The position numbers were made by a program, and so were the translations under genes. Shown in pieces: positions 33,211 through 45,959 of a stretch of DNA of 64,000 bases (within the stretch, counting starts at the first letter, position 1; every line of letters starts with the position of its first letter). The DNA is from Theobroma cacao (taxonomy: Eukaryota > Streptophyta > Magnoliopsida > Malvales > Malvaceae), in contig NC_030857.1 in NCBI RefSeq assembly GCF_000208745.1, forward strand, positions 16,448,950 through 16,512,949. The letters are read 5' to 3'. The notes under the pieces were generated by a model that worked only from the letters and a program-made list of their open reading frames with translations, was not told where the DNA came from and ran no database searches.

Positions 33211-35700
33211 AGTTTTACATTTGTATTTTAGAAGCAGGTACTTGTGGTTTATCCATATGAATAGCTTCTTATGAAAAGAAGTTAAAAATATCTTAACAAG
33301 TATATATCTCTTATGCAATAGGCTTTATTCTTTGTTGAAAATTGTCTCATAAAACTATAGAAGCATAAAACCAGGGGCCAACAAAGCCTAATAAAGCCAT
33401 ATAATGAAATCTGTTCTTTTCCACCTTTGTCGTGTGTTTTTTTTTTTTTTGGTGGGTTTGGGATTAATTAAAAAATACGTCCAAAAAGTAGCAAATATTC
33501 CATGCAGAAAGTAACCAAAACCAAATCTTCTTCTCATCTCTTTGTTATTATGATGGAAAAGTTGAAAGCGCTCCTACTAATAAGGCTGGTGGCTTGGCCC
33601 CAGCTTCAATGGAAGAAAAGGCAAAACTCTATCATATCAGTCGTGACATGGAACCCATAATTTTGCCACTACTTTTGGATATTGCCTTGGCATCGCATGC
33701 ATTTGGGAAGATATAACCTAAGATTACAATCAAGTTTTCTGATATATGCTTACCATATCATGACAAATTCTCTTTCTTGTACCACTTAAATTCATGTTGC
33801 TTCTCTCTCCCATCCATTTTTTCTTTGGATTAATTATGTAATAAGTATCTGAATTATATTCGAATATTCGATTAGATATTTAAACTTTGCTTCCCTACAT
33901 AGCATAGTACCTTTTATATTTAAGATGTAAAATAAAGGGCCTAAAAAATAGAAGGCAAGAAGAAACCCAACCAGCATGCAAGGCAAGCAAAATACAAATA
34001 TATGAAAACAAACTAATTACGATCAAACCATATTGATTTATAGTAACATGGAATATGACTCTTCCGTTACGACAAATACCCAATCAAGTAAACAAAAAGA
34101 ACATGTAAATTTTTTTATGAAAAAATTTCACAATTTTTTTTATTTGAAAGAAGGGGAATTTGAACCTTATCTTTTATGCAAGAAATCATACACCTATCAA
34201 GGAGTTAAATGCTCAATTTCGCAACTTTCATTAACAAACATTCAATATTACAATCATCAACTCTTTTCGATCTCTCTCACAAACGCAGATACTCAAAACT
34301 CATTACATCCGAGAGCTCAATATCTTTCACACTCTCTTAAATTAGCTTTCAACTTAATTTCAACCCTAAGCATAACCGCATATTTAAAAGCACTCAAAAG
34401 AAATCCTAAGCTAAATAATTTACCAAGTAAAAAGATTAACTATAAAATAAATTATTAACCAAGTTGACTTTAAACAACCATAACTAAAATTTGGGTCAAT
34501 AATCCCAAGACCTTGAACCTCCTCCATGCTTGTCGTTCTTCTCAGAATCCTTTTGGAAGTTTGTATGAGAGAGTACTATTTTGGTTGCTAGCTAGAGCAA
34601 ATATGAAAGCGAAAGACAGTTTTTATTTTTTGTGATTTACATATTATAAAACTTCAATGCATTGCCCTACATATTAATAATAAAGTAGGTAGAGAGATAA
34701 GACTCAAGGAAAGAAAATTTTCCTTTTTAAAATAAAAAAAAAAAAAAAAAACAAAGAGTGTATGTACTTTTTATTGAGACACAAAAATAGAAAGGAAAGG
34801 GGAAAAGAATAGACATAGGTGAAAACAGGGTTATTGGCTTTCAAAAGCACAAAGTACAATCCTACCTCTAGCGCTTTAAGGTAATCTCCCCTTATGTAAA
34901 TCATCATTGTAATAATAATCCCTTCAAGTTATTAATTTACCTTATCAACTTTTGTGTATCATTAACCTAATTAACCCACTGTTATTTCTACTTCTAATCA
35001 TTCTTCATATCATTCAATTATGACTTTCTTATTATCATATCACTAAAGTATGTTTCACTACATGACATTTACAGTTAAACATTTAGATTAATGACAAGAG
35101 CATGGATAGTGTATCTACATAAATCATACTATACTCAAAAGATTGATTTCGAATCCCCGTCCGGCCTTCCCCTAATACAATCCCTATACCCAATCTACTT
35201 TTGTTAACCTCTTTGATGTAAGGGTTTCTTTTATAGGTGAATAAAATGTAATTTGGCCTACTTATCAACAGTTTTGTTGGTGAATGGTGATGATACCAAA
35301 AACACATTGGATGGTGAGGAAACAACAGCCTTTGATGATTTCTATTTTTTTTATTTTTTGAAAGGCATAATTGATCATTCCTACTGCATGATCATAATCA
35401 TAGCAAATCGTCACCATTATAAATATGGCAATTTGCAATCAAATTATTATTACAAAATATAAAATGGGTAGGCTCCTCAAGTCAAGATAACACCCATAAA
35501 ACACGAAGGCCCACAGAGCACTAAGTCACCAACATTAACTTAAAGTGGGAGATGACTCCCATCACTTTAATAAAGGCAAGGTTGGGCTATTACCCTTAAA
35601 AAAAGGGAAAAACTTAAACATTCAAAAAACTGATTACACGTAGGGCATATGTTTAAGAGGCTGACCTTCTCCTCGACTAACACATTGCCCCCCTCTTATT
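33211..35700. other. Intergenic, no supported gene
   Basis: AT-rich sequence with homopolymer runs (33438, 34735). Open frames such as 34033-34458 (141 codons) have an AT-driven composition (Asn/Lys/Ser/Leu), no motif, no intron pattern and no homology that I recognise. Confidence 0.5.
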
Positions 35701-35781
35701 TCATGAGTTTGTTACCTCTCTTGTTAAAACCCTAACCCCCAATCCCCACCCCATTTGGTGGGTTTGGTGGGCCATCTCCAC

Positions 35782-35787
35782 CACGTG
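35782..35787 (+). promoter_or_regulatory. G-box CACGTG upstream of the DUF3511 gene
   Basis: A perfect CACGTG palindrome ('ccaccacgtgaac') lies about 350 bp before the start codon. Two more ACGT cores occur at 36014-36019 (CACGTC) and 36025-36030 (GACGTG). Such clusters bind bZIP/bHLH factors in plants. Function here is inferred. Confidence 0.4.
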
Positions 35788-36062
35788 AACTCATTGGTGC
35801 CATGGCATGTTGCATACAACTAGGGCCCACCTATCAGCCACTGGTTCTCATGATTCTCCCTTCACACCATGATTTTCAAAGCATCCTTCCAACATCACAC
35901 ATGCTCTGCCACTACACTGGATCATGATGTACTCCCCTCCTTCCTAAGCTCCTTTTTTTTTTTTTTTTTGCCCTTAGTTCATCCAATCTCAACCCTCCAA
36001 ATTTTTGTCCAATCACGTCCCTTTGACGTGCATGTGCACCAAACGTACCTGTTTCCCCCTCA

Positions 36063-36070
36063 ATATAAAT
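36063..36070 (+). promoter_or_regulatory. Probable TATA box of the DUF3511 gene
   Basis: ATATAAAT lies about 70 bp upstream of the ATG, which would give a leader of roughly 40 bases. A CCAAT core sits 50 bp further upstream (36009). Confidence 0.5.
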
Positions 36071-36138
36071 GCCATGAAGAGAGCAACAATGCGCTTTGCT
36101 ATTACTATAGCTAATACCAAGGTTTTTGGTTTTAAGTC

Positions 36139-36402
36139 ATGGAGAAGAGCAAGTCATTCCCGGAATACTCTTCATCATTTTCCGGCGAATTCGACTTTGA
36201 AAACCGATCAAATTCGTATAACTTCAACGGGCCATGCAGCAAAAGCAACGGATTCGCAGCATCAAATGATCCGGAGCTTAAGAGGAAGAAGAGAATCGCC
36301 TCGTACAACGTGTTTACGATGGAAGGTAAGGTAAAGTCAAGTGTTAGGAGCAGCTTCAAGTGGATCAAGAGCAAGTTTAGCGATGTTCGTTATGGTATGT
36401 AA
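36139..36402 (+). CDS. DUF3511 family protein (small basic plant protein)
   Basis: A single-exon frame of 87 residues. The C-terminal half has the family signature 'DPELKRKKRIASYNVFTMEG' followed by 'KVKSSVRSSFKWIKSKFSDV' and a terminal YGM, which is the conserved core of DUF3511 (K-R-K-K/R-R-V-A-x-Y-x-V/F-x-x-E-G-K-x-K-x-S-x-R-x-S-F-x-W-I/L-K). The N-terminal part is Ser/Asn/Phe-rich and variable, as usual. There is no signal peptide or membrane segment. The family has no established biochemical function; members are often stress-responsive. The ATG at 36139 is preceded by a TATA box at 36063. An overlapping frame starting at 36005 is a shadow. Length fits the family (about 80-120 residues). 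Confidence 0.9.
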   Translation: MEKSKSFPEYSSSFSGEFDFENRSNSYNFNGPCSKSNGFAASNDPELKRKKRIASYNVFTMEGKVKSSVRSSFKWIKSKFSDVRYGM

Positions 36403-38855
36403 GTTGTAAAAAGTAAAAAGATGTTCACTTCTTCTTTCTTTAACAAGTTTAGCTCCCATTGTATACAGTTAGTTTGTGTCATGGTCTTTTTTCTGTTTGG
36501 AAATTAGAGGGAAGAATTTTCTCTCTTGCAAAAAGAAGAAACAGAAACCCAATGAAATTGGGTTATGTGGAGTCTACTCTTGCATGCCAACTAATATACA
36601 AGTTTGGTCGTTTGGGCTGTAATATGTTTTGGTGAAAAATGCATAAGTTTAATTTTCATTCTCTATCCTTAATCTTCCATTAGATTGTTTTCTTGTGATG
36701 TTCTCTAGGCCAGATAGGATGGACTTTGGATGCTAAAGGAAAAGGGGACAGAAGAAAGAAGTAGAAACTTTCTATTTCTCTAACACTTTGAACTAACATG
36801 ATTCCAATCAAGTATACTTTTGCTCTGATCATCAGTATTTTCAAGGGCCAAAATAAGAGATATATATATATATAATAGCTACCTAGGCAAAGGATTGGCC
36901 AGGAACAGCACTTGCCAAATAACTTAAAAATCTAACATATGACTCTTCATTTTTTATCATTTGGTTAGATGTTTGAGGGGGCTAATGGAGCCTCATCATG
37001 AATTCCACCTTTGTATTTGTAAGAAGTTAATCATATAGGTATAGAAATTATGTGCAATCCAAGTATACATGCAAAGGCATTTGTTTCACATGAAATCATT
37101 TCTTTCTACCCCATATTTCCCTTCTTTAGCCAAATGTTGATTGAAAAATTAGCAATAAAATTTTCCACTTGTATAACCAACCAGAAGAAACAACAACTTT
37201 AGATTTATTGACAATGGATTCCCAATCAAATGCTCATCCAAGGTTTCAAACCATATATTTTATGTGACTAAGATATAATTTGATTTGTAGTCACACGTTA
37301 TATATTGTCAAATTCAAAGCTCTCCGACCCTAACTAACTATATATCCCATAGTTCATTTAAAATACTACACTTATTTATGTGGAGCAGCCCCAGTTAGCT
37401 CACATAATAAACAAGTGTGTTGATGTAGGACTGTGGTGCTGGTGGCTACAGTTACTCCCTTGGGCAATTGTGTGGCCCAAGCTAAAGAGGGCCACAAAGG
37501 CTCTAAAGCCGAAGGGGGGTGCAATAATATTATTGAAGTAGACATGCAATAAAAGAAAGAAAGCAAACATGAAGAAAACAGGGTTGGGTGTTTGTGATAT
37601 AGATGGCAACTGGCAAGGTGAGGAGCCATGTATGATGTATTTGAAGCTAATGATTGAAAGTGACAACCAACCCTCGATCACTCACCACGCTTATTCGTAC
37701 ACGGATGCTAATATTTCCATTAATTATTAAGGTTATTAAAGATGTTTTTGTCTTTGTTTTCTTTTTTTTTTTATTCAGTCGATTGATAAAGGGAACCGAA
37801 CCAAAGATTTTACTGCCAAAACAATACAAAAAAATCATTGAATCAAGGATTTGATCTACCCTATATGTTTTTTATCCCTTGTTGTTGTCCTGGTCCCATG
37901 CATGATCAAGGTTTTAACATTGTGCAGGCCATTCTATTCTTTTTTTTTTTTTTTATCTTTTGTTATGTAATAGATTTCAGTTTACTTTATATATTGATCT
38001 CATGTATCCTTCAATTCTTTCTTTCTATTCTATATATCAAATGCTAGAATTACCTATATTGATCTTATTTAAGAAGTGGCCTTGAGTTCGTGGACTAGCC
38101 ATACTTTAATTAGCAATCTGCACCCTTTCCTTCAAAGGAATGAGGGTTCAAGTTCAAATATTGGATCCAATACTTATAATTATGATTCTGATGTAGCAGA
38201 ACAGACTGATTCAAAAGTGTTCTAGCAAGCCAATTCTGACCTATTTGATCAAGGTAAATGATGAAGGGAACAGAACATAGAAAGTGGGGAATGTTTTGGC
38301 ATTCATTTTTCCTGAATCAATGATGTCCCCGTGCTTAGTTCGGGTTTATCTTGCCTCTTTTGTACCCCAAACAAAAAACAAAACAATCAATCATGTGCAT
38401 CTCTAAGGATATAAATGAATCATGTTCATCACTAGAGTCTAGTGAACAGGGACAAAGGGTTGAGATAATCCTACACATGAAGCTCCAAAACAAATTTTGT
38501 ACTTAATGCCTTGTCAGAAATCTTACAGGATATATAAGCAATTAACAAAAGTACATTTAGTTTTGCATTTTTGTTTTCCTGCTATTTCCTCACATATGCC
38601 TAGCAACAAAACCAGTATTGTACCAAATACAAACATATCATGAACTTTGATTAGCAGGCTATTTAGTCAATCCTCAGGGTATGTGACACTTACTAATCAC
38701 GTATCACATCAAAATACATGCATCAACAGATATATTTATTTACTTGGAGATCAGTTTATGGAGGGAAAAAAATATATCAAATTAAAACCTTTAGGAGATG
38801 GTTCAAGTTCCTCAAAATCGCAAAATCTCAGCATCAATTAGTCATTTCACATGGC
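36403..38855. other. Intergenic, 3' flank of DUF3511 and 3' flank of the kinase, no further gene
   Basis: AT-rich, with a TA run at 36860-36874 and T runs at 37763 and 37940. A possible tRNA-derived SINE lies at about 38065-38165 (see findings). Minus-strand open frames near 37372-37681 have no recognised motif. Confidence 0.45.
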
Positions 38856-41800
38856 CTAATCATCAATCGCATATTCTAAATGCTTCCTTTGATTCAAAGT
38901 TCTGAACTCCCTTGTGGATGCAGACCTACTAACTTGATTCAATCTGTACATATTACCATTGTCCTTCTGATAGTTTGCAGCTCGTGTTTGGGAGCTGGGT
39001 AGCGGAGGCCGGTTTCGAATGCTCCTACTAGCACTAGAATGAACATGGGTGTGTGGGGATATCTTCTGGCCAGAAGAAGCAACTGGAGAGAGAAAAAGGG
39101 AAGGGCTCTCCACCTGGGTGGGCTTTGAACCTGATGAGGTGCTGGTGGTACTGCTGCTAGGTTCTTGGACTTGCACATTTGGCTCAGCAGTTTTCTCAGT
39201 GTCCTGAAACGCCATAAGTTGATATACTATTAAAGAGCATTAAATTAATATAGTACTCAACAAGATTGTTGGACAAGAACTAGTACCAACATTAAAACTA
39301 GGAAGTTAAGTGTATGCTATTTAATGTGCTTGTTTTCTTGTTTAATTGAAATGGTTGGTTATATCTGAAATTTCCTTGATATGGATAGTGACAGATCTGG
39401 AAGTGCAACATCAGCAAGAAGTCATAAGTGCATCTCTTTGCTTTTTCTCTTTTCCAGTTTTCAAAGTTTTGAGGACAGAAAACAGGGGAATATGCTGATC
39501 TTTGTACTCAATATTTCTGGGGCAAATTCCTTACCTCCCTTGGAAACATGGTTTCTTCCTTTTGTTCAGCCACCTCATCTTGTTTCCTGCGCTCACGAAG
39601 CGTTCGAGACCGTTGTTTCATTTTCGGATTTCTGTACCTAAAAAAATGAGAAAAGTAATTAGGTAGTTCAACACCTAGATATTCTGGCATCTGCTACCTA
39701 TCTGGAACATAAAAGGTACATACACTTGCATTCAGATTGAACACCAAATCGTTACTTATTGCCATTACCAAATGAAAAAGACATTTTCGACTTTGTATGC
39801 ATCCAATGCCAAGATGTGATTATTCGAAACAAATTGTAATCAGAAATTTTTTGTGTTGCATGATTAGCCTAATGGTTACATGATTGCAGCAACAAAATGA
39901 ATTTTTCATATTCATCATCCCATTTACCTGTAATTAGTTGGTAACATATGTCAAGGAAAGTGTGTTTATGCACAGTTACTTGTGTACTTACAAAACATAG
40001 AATCCTGATTTCATTGTGACAAGAAAGAAACAGAAAACAAATCCTAGGGCAAACTTGCAGGCATTTGTAATTTGATACAAAAAGCTGCTGTCAAGGATTA
40101 GAAAGCACTCTTGAATTTGGAAAATCATTTGCTAAAATGAAAAAAATTAAAAACTTATCATATGTTCTTCAGCATTCTACAAATCCACCTGACTCCACCC
40201 CCCCATTTTTCAATCCCTACCTTCTTCATAGGCAAAGCCGTGAACTTTAAAGGGTCAAATGTAACATGCATGTACAGAAAGAAACATCCTAATTTAAAGT
40301 TTCTCCATTCATATCTTTGAATACAAAAAGTCATAAAAACTTGATGCATGTGGTATAAATGAAGATGATGCTCAACTATTTCATCTCTCTCTGATTCACT
40401 AGAATTACAAACAAACTTGTATAAAACCAAGTCATGCACCTTGACAGACTCTTAAATTAAGTCAATGTGAAATAGCATAGAATCATGAACAAATTGGCGC
40501 AGAAAGATATTTATATTCGGTTTGCAACTTACCACACTAATTATCAATTTTTCTCAAGGCAGAAAAATCTAAGCATGATTTAATAAAAAGAATTCACAAT
40601 TAATCTGGGAAAGGAAAACTTACTTTCTCTGTTCATCAGTTTCGTCATCCTTATTGTAAATAACAGGAAGACCTGAAAGGTCGCATGCCAATGGACTTGT
40701 GTAAAAAAACTGCAAATAGAAAGTATTTCTTAGCTCAAGATTCAGAATACGGTTTGCGTGTAGTCTTATAATTGCAACATGAGCTCAAGAGCTGCTATAC
40801 AATCATACTAAAGATATAGGACCATTTAGGGTTAGATTACACATGTGAGAGTACAACTTTCAACTGATAAAATGGTATAAATTAAAAACAAAATGTTGCA
40901 GAACCAATTAGACATGAGATAATGTAAGGGAAAATGCCTCACAACTGGCGTAAAAAATTCTGTCAAAGTGGAAAAAAAAAAAGGGAAAATATCTTTCTTT
41001 GACAAATGCAAAGTATTCTGTGTGAATTGTCGTTGTCCCAATGCAATTGCTGGTAGAAAATACATGTTCAGTAAGGGTAAAGCACAGATTAGTGTAATAA
41101 TTTAAAAGCTTTGCTTTAGGACGCAGGCATCATTGTCTCCTTACCAGTGCAAATTGTGGGGGGAAGTAAGACATCAGAATTATGTCGAATTGTTAAAGTT
41201 GGGTCAACTACGGTAAATAATTACCTCTAGAAATTTTTCAATAGGCAAATGTATCATATAAAAGGTGCAGCAAAAATAATAATCATTATTTCTAATGTAA
41301 AATTGGAAGCTTCTGCATACTGCAGACTGATTAGAGAAGTATTCTTAAAGACTGCACGCCAACTAAAGAATTTCTGATTGAAAATAACAGAGCCTACTAT
41401 GCATCTGGAAAAACAAGATAAATAAAAATTCAACTAAAAAGGCCTTCCTTTTTCTTCTTCTTCCAAGCAAAGAAAGATAAATAGCATGACATGCAATAAG
41501 CTTCCAACTCCTACTTACTTCATTTTGAAGGCCTGCAGAAGCAGAGCCACGATATGCGGGATCTAAAGCAAGAAGAGTGCTCAAAAGACCCAATGAAGAT
41601 TTGGGGAAGTTCCTGAAAGCATCTACTAGGCTAGGTTTGTATGACTGAGGAGGTCGGAAAGTTGTAGACAGCCTTAACTTTTTCCAATATTCCTCTGATG
41701 GGGTGCCACACAACTTGAAAATCTTGTGAAGTTGCTCAACCTGGATGCATAAAAAAAATTTAATGTAAGAAACTAGCAATAGCAACATCAGCCACTCCCT

Positions 41801-43499
41801 CCCTAAACACACGACCAAAGAAAAAATTTCTTAAGGGGGAATAATTTTGACAGAAACATTAAAAAATCAACAAATTACTCGTGAATATTAGAGTGTATTA
41901 CCTCCGTTCTACCTGGCATGATTGGCCTCCCCGCAAACATCTCTGCCAAGAGGCATCCAGCACTCCAAAGGTCAATTCCGACTCCATAGTCCGTAGAACC
42001 TAGCAACAGCTCAGGAGCTCTATACCAAAGTGTCACAACTCGGCTTGTGAGGGGATACTTGCGGTTAGGAGAAAAATAATTTGCAAGCCCAAAATCGGCA
42101 ATTTTTAGCATCCCATTTTTATCAATCAGTAAGTTAGATCCTTTAATATCCCGATGCAAAATTCCCCTTTCGTGGCAGTGCTGCAGACCTGAAAGCAGCT
42201 GATGCATGTAACATTTTATCTGCATCAACAATTCAGATTAGCAACTGAGAAAAGTAGTGTCTCCAATTTCTGAAATCTCAGAAAGAGTGAAAGAGACAAG
42301 TCCAACCTGTGGTTCTGTAAGCCTGCCCTCAGGACGAGATATAATTCTTGCCAGATCTGACTGCATGAAGTCAAAAACTAGATAAAGACTGTATTGCATT
42401 CTCGATGTGGCCAACCCTTCGAGCTTCACTACATTGGGATGATCCAACTTCAGTAATATCATTATCTCTCGTGCCATAAATTTCACACTCTCAGGTTCCG
42501 ATGTGTCAAAACGGACCTTCTTCAAGGCAACAATCTTTCCAGTCTCCCTATCTCGAGCTTTATACACATTGCTGTAGGTACCCTGACCTATCTATAAGCA
42601 AACAGCATAAAGAAATTTACATCATTCGCATTTCTTATCATAGAAATTCACAATATTAAAAGTCACACTTGCATCAGTTGCTCATAGAATTAAGGACAAT
42701 AAAGTATAATGAATGCAATTCAGATGATCCTAATACAACCAACTTGGCGTTCTCAAGTTGAGATTATTGAACATTCTCGCCAAGCTGGGGGCAGAGAAGG
42801 ATAGCATCAAAATTTTAGTGAATATGTTTTTTTCTTTCGACCATTTCCTTGGCAACCTAACAATTTCTGTCAAGGATTTCATTTTAAAGAAAAAGATATC
42901 ATATGTTTTCAACTTGAACACAAGTTATTGAAAATCCAAATTCTATTTGCTTCTTTAATGACAACCACCACCAGTTTACCATTATATTCTTCATCTATAC
43001 TTGTCACAGTGATTTGATAGTCTAGTAAAGTAAAAAAATAAGGATCACCCAACCATTCTTAGCAGAGCAACTAGAAGTAACATCAAAGTTTAGCAATTAC
43101 CTTATCAAGCTTAACATATGACTCAGCACTTTTTGGAACCAAACCAGCCAAAACCTCTTTTGGGATATTATCAATGAGCCATTTAGGCCATCCATCAACT
43201 ATCTCGTCTCCAACAACCAAACAATTTCTCTTTTCAACAGTTTTGTCGCTTCTCTCTTTTTCTTTACCATTAAAATTACCTTCTTTACCACCAGCCACAA
43301 CACCATCAGCACTACCAAATCCATTAAGCTTCTTAGGTGGTTCAGGCCTATAAACCCGACCTGACGCAGAATACCTCTGGCCAGTTGACCTTCTATGACC
43401 CACAAATCCTCCTGTTCCTATATACCCATTTTCCATTTTTAGCTTCTCTAGCCCTGTAGGTGGTGAGTTCATTGAATTCTTGCCTTGAACACACCCCAT
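38856..43499 (-). CDS. CDK-like Ser/Thr protein kinase, At1g54610/IBS1-type, 7 exons
   Basis: Exons (all minus): 43101-43499, 42307-42591, 41902-42219, 41519-41740, 40624-40709, 39535-39637, 38856-39203. All introns are GT-AG and keep frame, giving 586 residues. The N terminus MGCVQGKN carries Gly2 and Cys3, so N-myristoylation and palmitoylation (plasma membrane anchoring) are expected. The kinase domain starts 'YVKLDKIGQGTYSNVYKARD' (Gly-loop 135-142). It has Lys157 in VALKK, Glu175 in a 'EPESVKFMAREI' helix (a PSTAIRE position), catalytic Asp252 in HRDIKGSN, DFG at 270-272 and RAPE at 295-298. All catalytic residues are present, so it should be active. After the CDK-type insert ('GTPSEEYWKKLRL') the tail is basic, then Ser-rich, a non-conserved extension. 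The family contains the Arabidopsis defence-priming kinase IBS1 and its paralogues; the exact orthologue is not resolved. The gene is head-to-head with the + gene at 45705. Confidence 0.93.
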
Positions 43500-44336
43500 T
43501 TCTTTGTGTCAGTCACCAAAAAGTTTTCTTCTTCTTGATGGTTCAACAATGACAAACAAAGTAGAGAAAGGACCATGAAGAAGAAGAAAAGAAAGGGAGA
43601 CACTTGGAAGAGTTTAAAGAACAAAGAGAAAGAGATGGAAGAAGGAGGTGACAAAAATGGCCGTCCTAAGGCGGCATTCTTGGAATTTTGCTGTGTGAGT
43701 GAAATAAAAAGGATCTCTTTTCTTTTTTTTTTTGGGTTCACTCTTTTTGGTTTCTTTTTTGTCTTGCTTTCTCCGCTCATTGAGAAAGAAAAAAGCGAAA
43801 CTTTGAAACCCCCATTCATTGAATTGTGTTTGTCATAACTGTTTCTGGCGGGAGACAAAGTTGAAAGGGAAATACCATACACTACATGGGAAAACTGAAG
43901 AGTTAAAACTAGAATGTGTGAACCAATGACATTTTGCCACTTTAGAAGCTGCAATATCACGTGACAAATTGAACTTACAGGAGTTTGGTTATAGAATCTC
44001 GAAAAGTTGTCCGGTGGAATCTTGCCATGTCATGATCCTTGGCCCCACGGGAAGGGTGTCAACCATCCGATCTAGCTGACTTGTCCATCGACAGATGCTA
44101 TGCTGTCGGGAAGGGAGGATCCTGATACCTCACCTGCTAGACTGCAGCTGCTGCTGCACTGAGACCTAGCTTGTCTTTCAATGTCCAAGCCAAAAAGTTT
44201 TATGCTCTGTGCTTTGTATTACTCCCTTCCTCTAGTTGTTGAAGCTTGTATTCTTGACCTTAAACTATCCTTGGAGATGTTCAGGCGTTGGCTTCAAGGA
44301 GAAGAACAAGAATAAGTTCTCTTTTTTCAGGTGGGA

Positions 44337-44356
44337 TCTCTCTCTCTCTCTCTCTC
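44337..44356. repeat. (TC)n microsatellite in the probable 5' leader
   Basis: An uninterrupted CT dinucleotide tract. Such tracts are common in plant leaders and core promoters (Y patches). Confidence 0.85.
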
Positions 44357-45120
44357 ACGATTTTGGGTTTTAATCACTTTCTTTTGTTTTGGCCCAAAGT
44401 TGAGAATTTGGATTTGTCTGCTTGATTAATAGTTTTGGGGATCATTAGTTCACTGGTCAAAGCTTCTTTTTTTTTTTTGTTGCATTGCACCAAACAGGGG
44501 AAAGAATCATCTGGGTCCAAGTTTCTTAGCGTAGGTTCTTTATTAGCTTGACTGAGAAACTTGCAGTAGAGAGTAAAAAGCTAAGCTTTTGGCTTCTCTA
44601 GAGGTTGATAAGGATAATAGGCGTTGCTGGTTCCAGTAAGTGTTTTTTGTTGAATATTATCCACTAATTATAAGTGAGAACAGTAATTAGTGGTGATTCC
44701 GTTTCTATTCTTCTTTCTTTATTGGCTAACTGAGTGGCTCAAAATGGAAAATATTACTGTATATTAAAGCAAGAAGTTTCCTTGATTTTCGTATAACTTC
44801 TGTTGTGTACATTTGTATTTGCTGCAATGGTTACTAACCATACAGGAGTAAGGGTGTTTTTGGCTGGTATCAAATTGTAACCATGGTGAAATAGATAGCC
44901 ATGTACTCAAAACACCATTGATGCCCCTCGATGGAGTAGTAGGATTCAGTGGTGCTAGGCTTGCTCTTTAGGTGAGGTTCTCTTTTGCAGCTTCAGTAAG
45001 CTGTAACAGCATTACTACTTAAAAGTTAAACTTTTCCTCCATGATCTAGTATATATGCAAAGGGTAAGTAATCATGGAAATGAGTGTAATTTATTGGTAA
45101 TGTGAAGGATGAGGACATAA

Positions 45121-45146
45121 ATATATATATATATATATATATATAT
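45121..45146. repeat. (AT)n microsatellite
   Basis: Thirteen AT dinucleotides in the presumed leader intron. Confidence 0.95.
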
Positions 45147-45704
45147 GACTTGTGAAGCATACCTTATTTGAAAAGCCCTTCTATTGATGTCATTCCCTTT
45201 GTTAAACACCATGCTTGACTCCTTCAGATTCAGATGCTAGAACTGGAAAACTATATATGAGCTTATAATGGTTAATGCATTTCCTGGGAACCAGTTGAAG
45301 AGGCTGCTATCAGTGAAATACCATTCTCATAACCTGGCCTGTTCTTCTAGATGATCTTTTAGGAATTATATGCCAGCATAGCGAAGTTCTTTATGTTACT
45401 ACTCTTCAGTCCCTTGTCAAAGCTAGTTTGTAACAACCCATGGCACAATATGGTAACAATTGCTTAGTCGTATATATGTCATATTAGGTAGCATGAGTCA
45501 AGTGTTTCCTTTTGAAATCATGTTATTGCTTATCCATATGCTTTTCTGATATAAGGTATCTACTAGGATTGATGATTTAAGACTTAAAAGGTAAAATCTG
45601 ATCCTTGTGACAAAAAATATGGAAGGATCCATGTCTGAATTTCTATTTGTGAATTTTAACATGTCTGAATTTGCTTGTTACTGCAGCAAGTTGAATTAGT
45701 TAAG

Positions 45705-45959
45705 ATGTGTCATTATCAACCATGGGAAGATGATTCACCTCCAACCGAAGATCATGCACAAAGCACCAGAAATGGCTCAGACCCTGTAGTAGCTGGGTGG
45801 CATTCATGGGAAACCAGAATAGCAATGTTAGAGGCAAGAATAGCAAGGGCCGAGGCTCGACTGGATGGACTGGAAGCAAGGATGTTGTATCAGCAAAAGG
45901 CACTGCACGTCACATTTGTGCTGTTTTTAGTTACTCTTATATATGCCATATGGAAATGA
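45705..45959 (+). CDS. Small tail-anchored coiled-coil protein, unrecognised
   Basis: An 84-residue protein starting MCHYQPWEDDSPP. Residues about 37-62 form a heptad-like Ala/Glu/Arg helix (TRIAMLEARIARAEARLDGL). Residues about 66-83 are a single hydrophobic segment (ALHVTFVLFLVTLIYAIW) ending in one Lys. This layout predicts a tail-anchored membrane protein with the coiled coil in the cytosol. An upstream in-frame ATG at 45675 lies before a good splice acceptor (tgttactgcag, 45677-45687). I therefore place the start at 45705, with the preceding bases being spliced leader. I do not recognise the family. The coding status rests on the ordered architecture and codon-like composition, not on homology. 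It is head-to-head with the kinase and convergent with OHP2. Confidence 0.7.
   Translation: MCHYQPWEDDSPPTEDHAQSTRNGSDPVVAGWHSWETRIAMLEARIARAEARLDGLEARMLYQQKALHVTFVLFLVTLIYAIWK

Larger units (their letters stand above)
43500..45704. other. Shared upstream region of two divergent genes; probable 5' UTR and introns of the + gene
   Basis: 43500-43850 is probably the kinase leader (its ATG context is at 43499). From about 44100 the plus strand has a (TC)n tract at 44337-44356 and an acceptor-like 'cttgttactgcag' at 45686, just before the start of the small + protein. That suggests a spliced 5' leader. A TA microsatellite lies at 45121-45146. No other coding region was seen. Confidence 0.5.

Noticed and set aside
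34033..34458. 141-codon open frame on the plus strand
   Set aside because: Very AT-rich codons, no domain, no conservation that I recognise, located in intergenic DNA near homopolymers.
43575..43838. Plus-strand 87-codon frame in the kinase leader
   Set aside because: Lys/Glu-rich product of purine tracts opposite the kinase 5' leader; no independent support.
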